From positions 1 to 35,452 of the forward strand of contig JAGHGS010000172.1 of NCBI GenBank assembly GCA_017888105.1: 35,452 bases of DNA, given 5' to 3'. The position numbers were made by a program, and so were the translations under genes. The notes beneath the pieces were generated by a model, which was given only the letters and a program-made list of their open reading frames with translations, did no database searches and was not told the DNA's origin. The stretch comes from Bacilli bacterium. GTDB lineage: Bacteria > Bacillota_I > Bacilli_A > RF39 > UBA660. Numbering within the stretch: the stretch's first letter is position 1; every line of letters starts with the position of its first letter. Below, one piece after another: positions 25,494-33,490 of this stretch.

Positions 25494-25541
25494 TGACATT
25501 AAATTGTCAACTATAATAATCGAATTGACAAATATTGTCAA
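25494..25541 (-). promoter_or_regulatory. Consensus promoter with two palindromic operators
   Basis: On the minus strand -35 TTGACA (25536-25541), 17 nt, -10 TATTAT (25513-25518). The perfect palindrome TTGACAA-N3-TTGTCAA (25525-25541) covers the -35, and TGACA-N6-TGTCA (25494-25509) covers the start of transcription. The spacing fits repression by a dimer at both sites, for example by one of the XRE or ribbon-helix-helix proteins of the window. Confidence 0.7.
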
Positions 25542-25603
25542 GTTTATTTTGCTTTTTTGTTGAATTTTTTTCCCATTTTGAGAATTTTTTTCACTTTAAA
25601 GAC

Positions 25604-25636
25604 AAAATAAAAGGAGGAATTTCTTAAAAATTCTCC
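25604..25636 (-). terminator. Terminator of the radical SAM-Nudix operon
   Basis: On the minus strand GGAGAATTTTTAAGAAATTCCTCC folds into a near-perfect hairpin followed by TTTTATTTT. It stands about 140 nt after the stop of the MazG-Nudix gene; the stretch between them holds only AT-rich direct repeats (TTTTATGGTATTTTTTC twice, 25725-25770). Confidence 0.65.
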
Positions 25637-25778
25637 AGCATACTCAGTATAACATACCAATCTTACTAAAACAATGGGTAAAAGTTTAGTAAATTTTATA
25701 GTAGATTTTCTATACTTTTTATGAAAATTTTATGGTATTTTTTCTTTCCATTTTATGGTATTTTTTCTGTACTTATTT

Positions 25779-27305
25779 TTACTTCATTTCCCCTAAAATT
25801 CTAGTCAAAATGGTAATATTGTCATGTTCTTTAACGTAATTTATCAGATTATAATAATACCTAGTACATCTTTCGTGTAAATCAAATTTTTTATAAAGTA
25901 AATCTTCTGCTAAAACTTCCTCATTAGCATAAATAAACATATGAGCCACATACTGATTATATTCTTTAGAAAGCATAATATAGTATTTTAAATCATTATT
26001 ATTTATTTCCATAACATTTAATGTTTCAAAATTATCACTATTTTCTACACCAATATCATAGTTATTTGCTCTTTTGCTAATCTCTTTAATTAATTTATTA
26101 ATTTTTTTCTTTTCTTTAGCTTTCTCTTTAAATGAAACAAAATATTTCTTTGATTCTAATAAAATATTTTTTACTATTTCATCTTGAACAAAAAATTTAG
26201 TATTGAAATTAGCAATAGTTAGTTTTACTTCTTGTAATTGACCATTTACTAACATTAATCCTTTAATTAATTTTTTATTATCTTTAATAAGAGATAATAA
26301 GTCTTTAACTTTTACTTCAACAAACTTTTTAGATTCTCTTCCGTCTGGTTTTAATTGATATAAAGAAATGTTATCAACATAAAAATAGTAGTATTGAAAT
26401 TCGTTTATTTTATATTTTTTCTTTAAAACAAGTTTTTGCTTTCTTTTAGTATAAAATTTAACTTTATTTTTAACTAAATCTAATCCAGTTTCTTCTTTTG
26501 CCTCTCTAACAAGGCAGGTACTTACACTTTCATTAGCAGTTAAATGACCGCCTACTGTCAATTCGCACAAATCTCTAGTAAATACATTATTATGTTTAGC
26601 ATTTTTGAGTTGCAGATAAATTGTTCTTTTATAAGGATTAATATATATCATATTTACAGTTTTAGCATAATAATTAGAATTGTTTAATATTTTTCTTTTA
26701 TAAATACCTTGATATTTCTCATCAGCATCATAAACATCAATATATTCATCATCACCTTTATCATTTTTTCTAAAGCCTTTTAAAAAACCAGAAGCATCTT
26801 TATACATATCATTAAATTCTTGATTTAAATCCAAGTTATGAGTTTGAGCTACATTAAATACAATTGACATCATTTTAGTAATAATACTTATGATAAAATC
26901 TTCATGACTTTCGTAATCTTCCCTTTTCTTATAAAACCTTTTATTATTAATCTCCATATTAGCCTCTACTAATTGTCCAAATAAAACTGTTAAATCTTCA
27001 ATATTAGAAGAAGATATAAGATCTTCATCTTGAAAATCATATAAATTTATTTTAATTAAATCAGATAAAGCAATAAGTTGAAGTATTACATCTGATAATT
27101 CATCACCAAGATTATTAATTTTTCTATTTTTCTCACTACAATCTTTATAAAATATATTAAATACATGAGATATTTGTACAGATAATTCATTTAGAATATC
27201 TAATGCTGTCCAATCAAGAATTCTAGTTTTTTTAAATTTATTACTTAAATCCACAGCATTTTTATAATTATTATTTAAAAATTGTATATAAACTTCTTTA
27301 TTCAT
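25779..27305 (-). CDS. MazG-like/Nudix fusion, probable nucleotide pyrophosphohydrolase
   Basis: 508 residues from ATG at 27303-27305, 7 nt after AAGGAG; a start seven codons earlier has no ribosome site. Residues about 33-180 are all helical with MazG-like features (NLGDELSDVILQL, with E69 and D72 as an ExxD pair, and a closing LDLNQEFNDMYKD). Residues about 220-330 are a Nudix domain with a perfect Nudix box: G253, E259, R267, E268, E271, E272, G274. Both kinds of domain split nucleoside polyphosphates or nucleotide conjugates. The 180 C-terminal residues are unassigned. It overlaps the radical SAM gene by 8 nt (ATGAATAA), so the two are made together. No such fusion with this partner is familiar to me. 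Confidence 0.8.
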   Translation of the reverse strand: MNKEVYIQFLNNNYKNAVDLSNKFKKTRILDWTALDILNELSVQISHVFNIFYKDCSEKNRKINNLGDELSDVILQLIALSDLIKINLYDFQDEDLISSSNIEDLTVLFGQLVEANMEINNKRFYKKREDYESHEDFIISIITKMMSIVFNVAQTHNLDLNQEFNDMYKDASGFLKGFRKNDKGDDEYIDVYDADEKYQGIYKRKILNNSNYYAKTVNMIYINPYKRTIYLQLKNAKHNNVFTRDLCELTVGGHLTANESVSTCLVREAKEETGLDLVKNKVKFYTKRKQKLVLKKKYKINEFQYYYFYVDNISLYQLKPDGRESKKFVEVKVKDLLSLIKDNKKLIKGLMLVNGQLQEVKLTIANFNTKFFVQDEIVKNILLESKKYFVSFKEKAKEKKKINKLIKEISKRANNYDIGVENSDNFETLNVMEINNNDLKYYIMLSKEYNQYVAHMFIYANEEVLAEDLLYKKFDLHERCTRYYYNLINYVKEHDNITILTRILGEMK

Positions 27306-28416
27306 AGTTGAACTCCTTGCTATCATCTAATATTAAAGGTTTTGCACCATTAGAAATTGAATTGTATGTATATTCGCTAATTTTATTAGTTGTAACATAT
27401 ACTCTAATATTTAATAAATATGACAAATAGGATAAATCACTCATTTCTAAATCTACGTTTTTAATTTCTAAGCCATTATCACTTAAATTATATTTTCTTT
27501 GATCAGTATATTTACCTAATTTTCTTAATAGTTGATCGCATTCCTTAGAAACCTCTATAAATTGTATTAAATGTCTACCTTTAGCACAAATTCTTCTTTG
27601 TTCATCAGAACAAATATTTAATTCTGTACATTCATACGTTCCGTAATAGAAACATGGCTTCTTTAATTTAGCACATAATGCACATATATTAGCATGATAA
27701 ATTTTTTGATTATCATGATATGATCCACCATGAAAATAATCCCAAGCGACTTTTGGATAAACACTCTCTGCTTGTAAAACTTCTTCTTTATGTGCTTTTA
27801 TACTATCCCAAAAGCTAATCTTATCAATAAAATTCGGAATCAATTTTAAACCGGTGATCGTGCTGATATCTGTATAAGGATTGACAGTTGCTATTATATC
27901 ACTTATTTTAGTACTATTTTGTGGTATTAAAGGTCTAAAATAATGAATTGTAGCAATATCAGCAGCTTTTAAATTTTCAAAATTCTTCAATATGTTTTTA
28001 TGTTTTACATTTGGTTCTAATTTCTCTAAACCTGAATAACTTAAATAAATAACTTTTTGATTTTTCATTGATTTTAATTTATCAATAACATAATTCGGTA
28101 TTAAACACTTTGTAACAATTATAATTGTATTTAAGACATTTCTTTTTTCTAACTCATCTAATAAAGATAAGATATATTTTGTATTACTGTCATTTAAGAA
28201 AGCATCTGTTTCCGGCAACAAACATACAGGTATTCTTGGATCATAATAAATAGAATTTAATAACTCATCTATTGCTTTATCTGGACTACAAATAATTTCA
28301 GGATAAGCACAATTCTTTCCTTCTGATTGTAAAAAACAATATTTACATCTATTATAGCATCCGCGTATAGCATTTACTGCTATCCAACTAGCGTGCATTT
28401 CAATTATATTTTTCAT
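27298..28416 (-). CDS. Radical SAM enzyme with a distal cysteine cluster
   Basis: 372 residues from ATG at 28414-28416, just after GTGGGG; GTG three codons earlier is less likely. The 4Fe-4S cluster motif is C20, C24, C27 in RGCYNRCKYCF, close to the SplB-like (COG1533) group rather than to viperins. Radical SAM enzymes cleave S-adenosylmethionine to a radical that modifies a substrate. A second group of cysteines, C245, C248, C255, C263, C269 and C277, in the C-terminal third could hold an auxiliary iron-sulphur cluster. Its product overlaps that of the Nudix fusion gene and is preceded by a LysR gene in the same direction, so the three look like a transferred cassette. Substrate unknown. 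Confidence 0.85.
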   Translation of the reverse strand: MKNIIEMHASWIAVNAIRGCYNRCKYCFLQSEGKNCAYPEIICSPDKAIDELLNSIYYDPRIPVCLLPETDAFLNDSNTKYILSLLDELEKRNVLNTIIIVTKCLIPNYVIDKLKSMKNQKVIYLSYSGLEKLEPNVKHKNILKNFENLKAADIATIHYFRPLIPQNSTKISDIIATVNPYTDISTITGLKLIPNFIDKISFWDSIKAHKEEVLQAESVYPKVAWDYFHGGSYHDNQKIYHANICALCAKLKKPCFYYGTYECTELNICSDEQRRICAKGRHLIQFIEVSKECDQLLRKLGKYTDQRKYNLSDNGLEIKNVDLEMSDLSYLSYLLNIRVYVTTNKISEYTYNSISNGAKPLILDDSKEFNYE

Positions 28417-28484
28417 TAACCCCACTTCGTTTCATGCAAGTTATAATAATTTAAGTGGATTTTAAAGTAAAGTGAAAGTTTGGC

Positions 28485-28509
28485 ACAAAAAAGGAAAATT
28501 TTTCCTTTT
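28485..28509 (-). terminator. Terminator of the LysR gene
   Basis: On the minus strand AAAAGGAAAAATTTTCCTTTTTT, a palindrome starting at the stop codon of the LysR gene and ending in T6. Confidence 0.6.
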
Positions 28510-29371
28510 AGTAATTTTCCTTTATAAAATCAATAAATGTTTGAGTTGATTTTGTTAAATTTTCTTGATCGTATAATACACTAATTCTATATTTTAAATC
28601 ATTCTCTAATGATTTAAAAATAAGTTCTTTTTCTTTAGCAATTTGATAAGGAACAATGCCTGCAACAGGTTTTTCTTTAATAAAATCAGCTATGGATTCA
28701 AAATCAGATAGTTCATACTTAATACAATACTTTATATTATTTTGTTCTAAGTAAGTTGTTATTTTTTTTCGACAAAAGTTTTCTTTAATTGGAAGAACTA
28801 TTGGTATAGATTCTAAATTTTCTGTATTTAATTTTGAATTAAAAGCCAAACAATAATTATCTTCAAATAAAGGTATTATAATATGTTTGTCATTTTCTTG
28901 TTTAATTTCTATTTCATCTATAATTAAATCAATGTTATATTCTCTAATCTTTCTAATAACATCTTTATAATTAGAATTTATAAACTTGATTTTTAAATTA
29001 TTATTTTTATCCATAAAATTATTTAATATATCAGACATATAATACTTTTGAATATCACGAGATATAGCTAAACTTATCTTACCAAGAGTTATATCTTCTG
29101 ATTCATTCATTTCCTTTTCAGTTAGCATCAATACATTTAAAGCACGTTTAATTCCACTATAAAGGATTTCTCCTGCAGGTGTTAATATGATTCCGGTTTT
29201 TTTTGATGAGTTATAGAGTTTTCTTCCAAAATCATCTTCTAATTTACAAAATTGCTTTCTTAAAGCCGATCTATCTAAATTAAGTTTATCAGCTGCTCTA
29301 GTTAATGATCCTTCTTCTACCATCACAGAAAAATTTTTTAATGCTTGTAAACTAGCTGTCTCTATTACCAT
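28508..29371 (-). CDS. LysR-family transcriptional regulator
   Basis: 287 residues, normal for the family. The N-terminal winged helix-turn-helix is at about 7-66 (ALKNFSVMVEEGSLTRAADK, then LNLDRSALRKQFCKLEDDFG and LTPAGEILY). Residues about 95-287 form the effector-binding domain with the usual periplasmic-binding-protein-like pattern. ATG at 29369-29371 follows AGGGGGA. It has its own promoter (29399-29427) and terminator, but lies head-to-tail rather than divergent from the radical SAM operon it probably controls. The effector could be the substrate or product of that pathway. Confidence 0.9.
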   Translation of the reverse strand: MVIETASLQALKNFSVMVEEGSLTRAADKLNLDRSALRKQFCKLEDDFGRKLYNSSKKTGIILTPAGEILYSGIKRALNVLMLTEKEMNESEDITLGKISLAISRDIQKYYMSDILNNFMDKNNNLKIKFINSNYKDVIRKIREYNIDLIIDEIEIKQENDKHIIIPLFEDNYCLAFNSKLNTENLESIPIVLPIKENFCRKKITTYLEQNNIKYCIKYELSDFESIADFIKEKPVAGIVPYQIAKEKELIFKSLENDLKYRISVLYDQENLTKSTQTFIDFIKENY

Positions 29372-29427
29372 AGCAAATCCCCCTTAAATTTGCTACTTAC
29401 TTTAACATAAAACCATCAAAATGTCAA
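29371..29427 (-). promoter_or_regulatory. LysR promoter with inverted repeat over the ribosome site
   Basis: On the minus strand -35 TTGACA (29422-29427), 17 nt, -10 TAAAGT (29399-29404). The perfect 8-bp repeat TAGCAAAT/ATTTGCTA (29371-29395) sits at the transcription start, its loop carries the GGGGG ribosome site, and its end overlaps the start codon. It may be an operator for self-repression or a hairpin that hides the ribosome site. Confidence 0.55.
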
Positions 29428-29606
29428 TTATTCTTATTTAAACTATTACTTAAATAGTTAAATGCAACTTTTAATTACATATTCTTTAAGAGAGTAAATC
29501 TTTTAATACTCTGCTATTAATTATGAGTTATATTATAATATGTCTCTATATTTCACCAAATAATTCCAATTAAAGTTTTTTGTAGCACTCTCTCATAAGA
29601 TATTTA
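29428..29606. other. Gene-free stretch upstream of LysR
   Basis: No credible frame is seen. It contains short inverted repeats (AACTATT/AATAGTT near 29446-29460 and AGAGT/ACTCT near 29491-29511), possibly operators, and otherwise AT-rich sequence. Confidence 0.4.
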
Positions 29607-29637
29607 AAATAAAAAGCTAGGAATAATTCCTAACTTT
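29607..29637 (-). terminator. Terminator after the small beta-rich protein gene
   Basis: On the minus strand AAAG-T-TAGGAA-TTA-TTCCTA-G-CTTT followed by TTTATTTT: a hairpin of two stems with one mismatch. It ends the unit made of 30024-30974 and 29692-29979. Confidence 0.7.
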
Positions 29638-29691
29638 AAATAGATAATAAAAATAAAGTACATTCTATTATTTTAGCTATAATAGATAAAA

Positions 29692-29979
29692 CTAAATCTC
29701 TAATAAATATTCTTTCAAATTTTCACAATACAGTTCTAAAATATGATTATTATCTATTTTTAAATAATTCATACCATGTTCATATCGAAATTTTTCTATT
29801 TTCTTTTTATCAAGTTCAAAAATCATTTCATATTTTGGTCTGTATCCATTTAATGTGATTGGGGCAACTCTAAAAAGTATTCTGTTTATATCTTGAAATA
29901 AAAGTAGCCTTTGGGTAGTTATACATATTGCTAAAATATATTCATTATCATCTGCTCGAACTGTGATATCTTCTAACAT
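29692..29979 (-). CDS. Small beta-rich protein, possibly PH/GRAM-like
   Basis: 95 residues from the first ATG; a succession of strands (EYILAICITTQRLLLFQD, PKYEMIFELDKKKIEKF) ending in one helix, which recalls bacterial PH/GRAM-like domains but is not conclusive. The ATG has no ribosome site. The frame is open further up, adding LEVVDLQPSEKILI, to ATT (30028-30030) or ATA (30025-30027), which lie 10-13 nt behind AAAGGAG inside the end of the preceding gene. The real start may therefore be non-canonical and coupled to that gene. Function unknown. Confidence 0.6.
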   Translation of the reverse strand: MLEDITVRADDNEYILAICITTQRLLLFQDINRILFRVAPITLNGYRPKYEMIFELDKKKIEKFRYEHGMNYLKIDNNHILELYCENLKEYLLEI

Positions 29980-30023
29980 GATTAATATTTTTTCACTAGG
30001 CTGTAAATCAACAACTTCTAAAT

Positions 30024-30974
30024 TTATAATGTTGCACTAACTCCTTTCATGTTATCAAAATATCCACTTATAGTTGAATTATTAAATTTAAACACTCCGC
30101 CATAGCCACCACTATTAAATTTAAATTTTAGAGCATCCGAAGAAGAAATCCTTTGTTGAGAATGTTGATAAGATGCGTTGACAGTTACTGTACTATTTGG
30201 ATATGATGCAATATTTCCCATTAAAGTAAAATCATAACCAACATTTTGCCCAACAACTACGATGCCAACTCCTCCTTCTGATTCATTACAAACATTTACT
30301 GTTGCATATAATTGCATTGCAACTGCTACTCCGCGATAAGAAAGTGGTATTATTTCTTCATGTTTCCAAGCCGTAGATAATTTGTCAAATTCATAGTTAC
30401 GTGTAACAGTATTCATATAACCAGCACAAGCCAAATTAGGATTACCAATGTATTCAGTAGCTTTTTGAATTGCACTAGCTTGAGTAATTCCCATACCATC
30501 AACTAAATAAAAACCAAACAAATCGAAACTTTTAACTTTTGGCACCTTTTTCCAATGTAATTTTGCTACAGCGACTCTAGCTGTGGGATTAGTTAAATGA
30601 TTACTTAAAGTTAAAGTTAATTTTTTATAATTTGTTTCATGGCTACTCGCTAAAGGAACAATATCCGAAGAACCATTATATTCCTCCTCGGTTATTTCTT
30701 GAGTTTGAATGTTACTATAACCAGAAGGTGTATATACTTCAACATCTTTAAAATATTTAGTTACTGTAACTTGTTCTCCAACAACAAAATCTTTATAATC
30801 ATTAAAGTCACTTTCACTTAAATAGATAATATCATCATCTGTTAAACCTAAATTTTTTAAATTATTATATTCATCTGTAGTTAGTTCTCTGTCTATATTA
30901 ACATTTGTAATTGCATCAACATTTGGTAAATAAATAAAAAACATTAAAATTAATAAAAAAACACTTTTTTTCAT
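30024..30974 (-). CDS. Secreted protein of unknown function
   Basis: 316 residues with a clear signal peptide (KKSVFLLILMFFIYLPNVDA, residues 2-21). An acidic segment (LTTDEYNNLKNLGLTDDDII) of the type seen in short prodomains of secreted Firmicutes proteins follows. The rest is beta-rich with many short Ser/Thr/Asn/Gly strands and two cysteines (NLACAGY and TVNVCNES) that may pair. No membrane anchor or sorting signal. ATG at 30972-30974 follows AAAGGAA. It could be a toxin-like or adhesive secreted protein; I cannot identify the family. Confidence 0.7.
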   Translation of the reverse strand: MKKSVFLLILMFFIYLPNVDAITNVNIDRELTTDEYNNLKNLGLTDDDIIYLSESDFNDYKDFVVGEQVTVTKYFKDVEVYTPSGYSNIQTQEITEEEYNGSSDIVPLASSHETNYKKLTLTLSNHLTNPTARVAVAKLHWKKVPKVKSFDLFGFYLVDGMGITQASAIQKATEYIGNPNLACAGYMNTVTRNYEFDKLSTAWKHEEIIPLSYRGVAVAMQLYATVNVCNESEGGVGIVVVGQNVGYDFTLMGNIASYPNSTVTVNASYQHSQQRISSSDALKFKFNSGGYGGVFKFNNSTISGYFDNMKGVSATL

Positions 30975-31049
30975 CTTTCACATTCCTTTCCAAATATTTT
31001 TTATTAACTATTTCATAAATTATTACATAGCTATAACCTCCATTCGTAG

Positions 31050-31141
31050 TTAAAAACTATGTTGGAAGAAGAATATAAATATGATGAGTACTGCTACTAT
31101 ACCAACTAATATGATTATATCATGCTTTTTTATTAAAGTAA
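31050..31141 (-). pseudogene. Possible remnant of a small membrane-protein gene
   Basis: A frame without a usable start codon encodes IKKHDIIILVGIVAVLIIFI followed by FFFQHSF and a stop. Basic residues before one membrane helix recall the start of small single-pass Firmicutes proteins. It may be a decayed gene end or chance in AT-rich sequence. Confidence 0.25.
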
Positions 31142-31443
31142 ACTTATTTTATTTCTAAATATTTAAATTTATTTTTAGGTAATTTACGTTCTATAAATTC
31201 TATTATTTTGTTTGAAAAATAAAATATAGCCACACTAAAATTTTATAGTATTCATACATTCAAATAAAAAAGTCAAAAATAAAATCAACTCAATATTGAT
31301 TTTATTAATAGCTTACAAAATATAGTTCCCTACCCACCTACATTGTATAAGAAATACTTAATAATAACTAATTGAACTTTTTTGTATATTTATTTTAAAA
31401 GCATTTAAAAAGAGCAGTTTGTTTTTTCTTCTTATACTAACCC
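31142..31443. other. Gene-free stretch in the leader region
   Basis: No credible gene is seen. It contains the inverted repeat AAAATCAA/TTGATTTT (31281-31303), which on the minus strand is followed by ATTTTT and could end a short RNA started from the promoter at 31500-31530, about 200 nt away. Confidence 0.35.
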
Positions 31444-31493
31444 AATCAAGATATGCAAATTTATGGTATGGACTTAAATTTTTAATCTTGATT
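31444..31493 (-). ncRNA. Predicted hairpin at the 5' end of a minus-strand transcript
   Basis: On the minus strand AATCAAGAT ... ATCTTGATT (9 bp) encloses AAATTTA ... TAAATTT (7 bp) with an 11-nt loop AGTCCATACCA. It begins right at the expected start of transcription of the promoter at 31500-31530. The transcript is either the long leader of the secreted-protein gene or an independent RNA ending near 31281. Confidence 0.4.
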
Positions 31494-31499
31494 AATCTT

Positions 31500-31530
31500 A
31501 TTATACCACAAAGGTCGGTGTCAATGTCAA
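31500..31530 (-). promoter_or_regulatory. Minus-strand promoter upstream of the secreted-protein gene
   Basis: -10 TATAAT (31500-31505) on the minus strand; two adjacent TTGACA boxes (31519-31524 and 31525-31530) give spacers of 13 and 19 nt, neither ideal. It diverges from the XRE gene at 31585. Confidence 0.4.
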
Positions 31531-31543
31531 AAAACTCAAATAT

Positions 31544-31561
31544 TTTTACAAAAATGTAAAA
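31544..31561. promoter_or_regulatory. Palindromic operator candidate before the first XRE gene
   Basis: TTTTACA-AAAA-TGTAAAA, a perfect 7-4-7 palindrome 23 nt before the ATG of the XRE gene and close to the divergent promoter. A dimeric XRE repressor could control both from here. Confidence 0.5.
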
Positions 31562-31584
31562 TCATAATTAGAGGAAGTGGTATA

Positions 31585-32058
31585 ATGAGAATAAATACTA
31601 ATATAGGCGAATCACTAAAAAATATACGCAATTATTTTGGATATACTCAACAAGAAATAGCTGATCAAATTAATATAAAAAGATCTTTATATTCTAATTA
31701 CGAAACTAATGATTGCTTAATTCCATTAAAAAATTTAATTAAACTAGCTAATTTCTATAAAATTACAGTTGACTCATTACTCGCATTTACAGATTTAGAA
31801 AAAAGCAATAAAGACATTGAATTAAATTCTGAAATAATAAGTAGAAATATTAAAGCTATAAGGCAAGAATTAAATTTAAGTCAAAAGAAACTAGCAGATT
31901 TATTAAATATAGGCAAGAGTACAATCGTTGATTATGAAAAGCAAAAATACCAAATCAGCACCGCTTATATTTACGATTTATCACGTCTTTCTGGAATATC
32001 AGTAGATTGGATTTTAGGTATTCAAAAAAACAAATATATAATAGCCAAAAACAAATAA
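31585..32058 (+). CDS. XRE-family regulator with two HTH domains
   Basis: 157 residues. The first HTH is at about 8-63 (SLKNIRNYFGYTQQEIADQI, then KRSLYSNYETNDCLIPLKNL); the second at about 86-145 (NIKAIRQELNLSQKKLADLL, then IVDYEKQKYQISTAYIYDLS) and ends VDWILG. Having two complete XRE domains in one short chain would let one molecule bind both halves of a palindrome. ATG at 31585 follows GAGGAAGTGG. It is the first of three paralogues with the same plan on the plus strand, opposite to all other genes around. Likely a repressor of the element, perhaps of its own gene through 31544-31561. Confidence 0.82.
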   Translation: MRINTNIGESLKNIRNYFGYTQQEIADQINIKRSLYSNYETNDCLIPLKNLIKLANFYKITVDSLLAFTDLEKSNKDIELNSEIISRNIKAIRQELNLSQKKLADLLNIGKSTIVDYEKQKYQISTAYIYDLSRLSGISVDWILGIQKNKYIIAKNK

Positions 32059-32071
32059 ACTCAAAGTTTTG

Positions 32072-32521
32072 CTATATTAAATTGGCAAGAATTGATAATT
32101 CCAAAAGAATATATTTTATCACTTTTACTATATTTTCTTTTGGAATATCATAGTCAATCTTCAATTCTAAATCCCTTAAAGTAATGGGCAAAACAAGCAT
32201 TCTATCATTTTTTCCCAAAGCTTTATAGCACAAATCATTTACAATTAACCATACTTCATCAAGTAAGTCATCCTCCGACTTAGCATCTTCATTATATTGA
32301 AAAAACATAATAAGATCTTCACATTCTTTATCCATATTTTCAAAATTTGAAATATCCGCTTTGTTCTTTATTAATTGTAAGTAAAAATTTATTGCCTCAA
32401 CTATTTCTTCTAAGGTATAACTTTCCAAAATTTTTTCAAGATAAAATTTTTTTTGAGATTTTAATGAAAATTTTTTTATCTCATTAAAATTCTTACTCAA
32501 GTCCCTCATAATTTTTTCCAT
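32072..32521 (-). CDS. Unknown helical protein
   Basis: 149 residues, charged and all helical, with no recognised motif, signal or membrane segment. ATG at 32519-32521 is 9 nt after AAGGAG. It converges on the first XRE gene, only 13 nt away, and follows the gene at 32562-32936 by 40 nt in the same direction, so those two are probably one unit. A partner of the XRE regulators is possible from position alone. Confidence 0.6.
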   Translation of the reverse strand: MEKIMRDLSKNFNEIKKFSLKSQKKFYLEKILESYTLEEIVEAINFYLQLIKNKADISNFENMDKECEDLIMFFQYNEDAKSEDDLLDEVWLIVNDLCYKALGKNDRMLVLPITLRDLELKIDYDIPKENIVKVIKYILLELSILANLI

Positions 32522-32561
32522 TTAATAAAACTCCTTTATAATTATATATTTTTTATAAAAA

Positions 32562-32936
32562 TTATTTATTATTCACAAAATCATCTTCGAAGATTATAAT
32601 ATTTTGAAGAAGCTCTTGTTTTATTATTTTATTTTTTGGTATTGTTGCTCCCTGCTTTTTAGAATAAAAATAATCAAGCAACTGGTTTAAACAAAGGTTT
32701 AATTCTTTTGATAGTCCCTGCTCCCTACAATGGTTAGCAAAATCTTCTAAATAAAATAAACATCTTATTGTTTCTTCATTTAAAGAACTTATTTTTGTAT
32801 TTCCATCTTTAACTTCATTTACTTTAGTTACTATTAATTGATGGTTCTTGTTTTCAATTTTAACTCCTTTAGTTGTAGCTGAATCAAATATTATAATAGT
32901 ATCAGATAGTTTCAAATCTAAGCATTTTTCTTCCAT
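32562..32936 (-). CDS. Unknown small protein, divergent from an XRE gene
   Basis: 124 residues. The first 55 look beta-rich (LSDTIIIFDSATTKGVKIEN) and the rest helical. No family recognised. ATG at 32934-32936 follows GGAGGAT. Its promoter (32958-32986) overlaps the short region shared with the divergent XRE gene at 33038, so the XRE protein probably controls it. Confidence 0.6.
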   Translation of the reverse strand: MEEKCLDLKLSDTIIIFDSATTKGVKIENKNHQLIVTKVNEVKDGNTKISSLNEETIRCLFYLEDFANHCREQGLSKELNLCLNQLLDYFYSKKQGATIPKNKIIKQELLQNIIIFEDDFVNNK

Positions 32937-32948
32937 TTCTAATCCTCC

Positions 32949-32986
32949 AATGTATATATTATAACATTTAATATCGCATTTGTCTG
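32949..32986 (-). promoter_or_regulatory. Promoter of the 32.9-kb gene with an overlapping inverted repeat
   Basis: On the minus strand -10 TATAAT (32958-32963), 17 nt, -35 CAGACA (32981-32986). AATGT-N10-ACATT (32949-32968) covers the -10 and could be an operator for the divergent XRE regulator. Confidence 0.5.
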
Positions 32987-33037
32987 TATTTGTTAATAAT
33001 TTTTTTAATAAATGAGAAAATTATCTTGGTGATATAT

Positions 33038-33490
33038 ATGTTTCCAAAGATTAGAGAATTAAGAAAAAGCAATAATTTAACACAAAAAGATATGGCAAGT
33101 AAATTAGAAGTAACGCAACAAACTTATCAAATGTTTGAATCATCAACTAAGATCATCCCATTAAAGCATTTAATAAAATTATGTAATTATTATAAAGTAT
33201 CGCTTAATTATATTAGTGGACTTACTAATACCAATAGTCAAACAAATTTGCACATTAATTTAGATCAAATAGAAATTGGGAAAAGAATCAAGTTAATCAG
33301 ATTAAAATGCAATTTATTGCAAATAGATCTTGCGAGATTATTAAACACTTCTCAATCTCAAATTAGTAGTTATGAACATGGTACAAGACTCATAAGCACT
33401 GCTTTTGCATACCAAATATGTAAAACATACAATATATCTTTAGATTGGCTTATAAATGGAACTGGCAAAGTATTTTTAAATGATAATTAA
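33038..33490 (+). CDS. XRE-family regulator with two HTH domains
   Basis: 150 residues from ATG at 33038, behind GGTGAT; an upstream ATG would add 16 residues without a ribosome site. First HTH at about 3-57 (KIRELRKSNNLTQKDMASKL, then QTYQMFESSTKIIPLKHLIK); second at about 83-140 (GKRIKLIRLKCNLLQIDLAR, then SQISSYEHGTRLISTAFAYQ), ending LDWLINGTG. A paralogue of the genes at 31585 and 33866, but clearly diverged, so each should have its own operator. It is divergent from 32562-32936 and has its own terminator. Confidence 0.82.
   Translation: MFPKIRELRKSNNLTQKDMASKLEVTQQTYQMFESSTKIIPLKHLIKLCNYYKVSLNYISGLTNTNSQTNLHINLDQIEIGKRIKLIRLKCNLLQIDLARLLNTSQSQISSYEHGTRLISTAFAYQICKTYNISLDWLINGTGKVFLNDN

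Noticed and set aside
25725..25770. Two near-identical AT-rich direct repeats as an attachment site
   Set aside because: They are short, low-complexity, have no integrase nearby, and do not flank any block of genes.
27298..28416. Prokaryotic viperin
   Set aside because: The cluster motif RGCYNRCKYCF and the distal cysteines do not fit viperin, and no nucleotide kinase is next to it.
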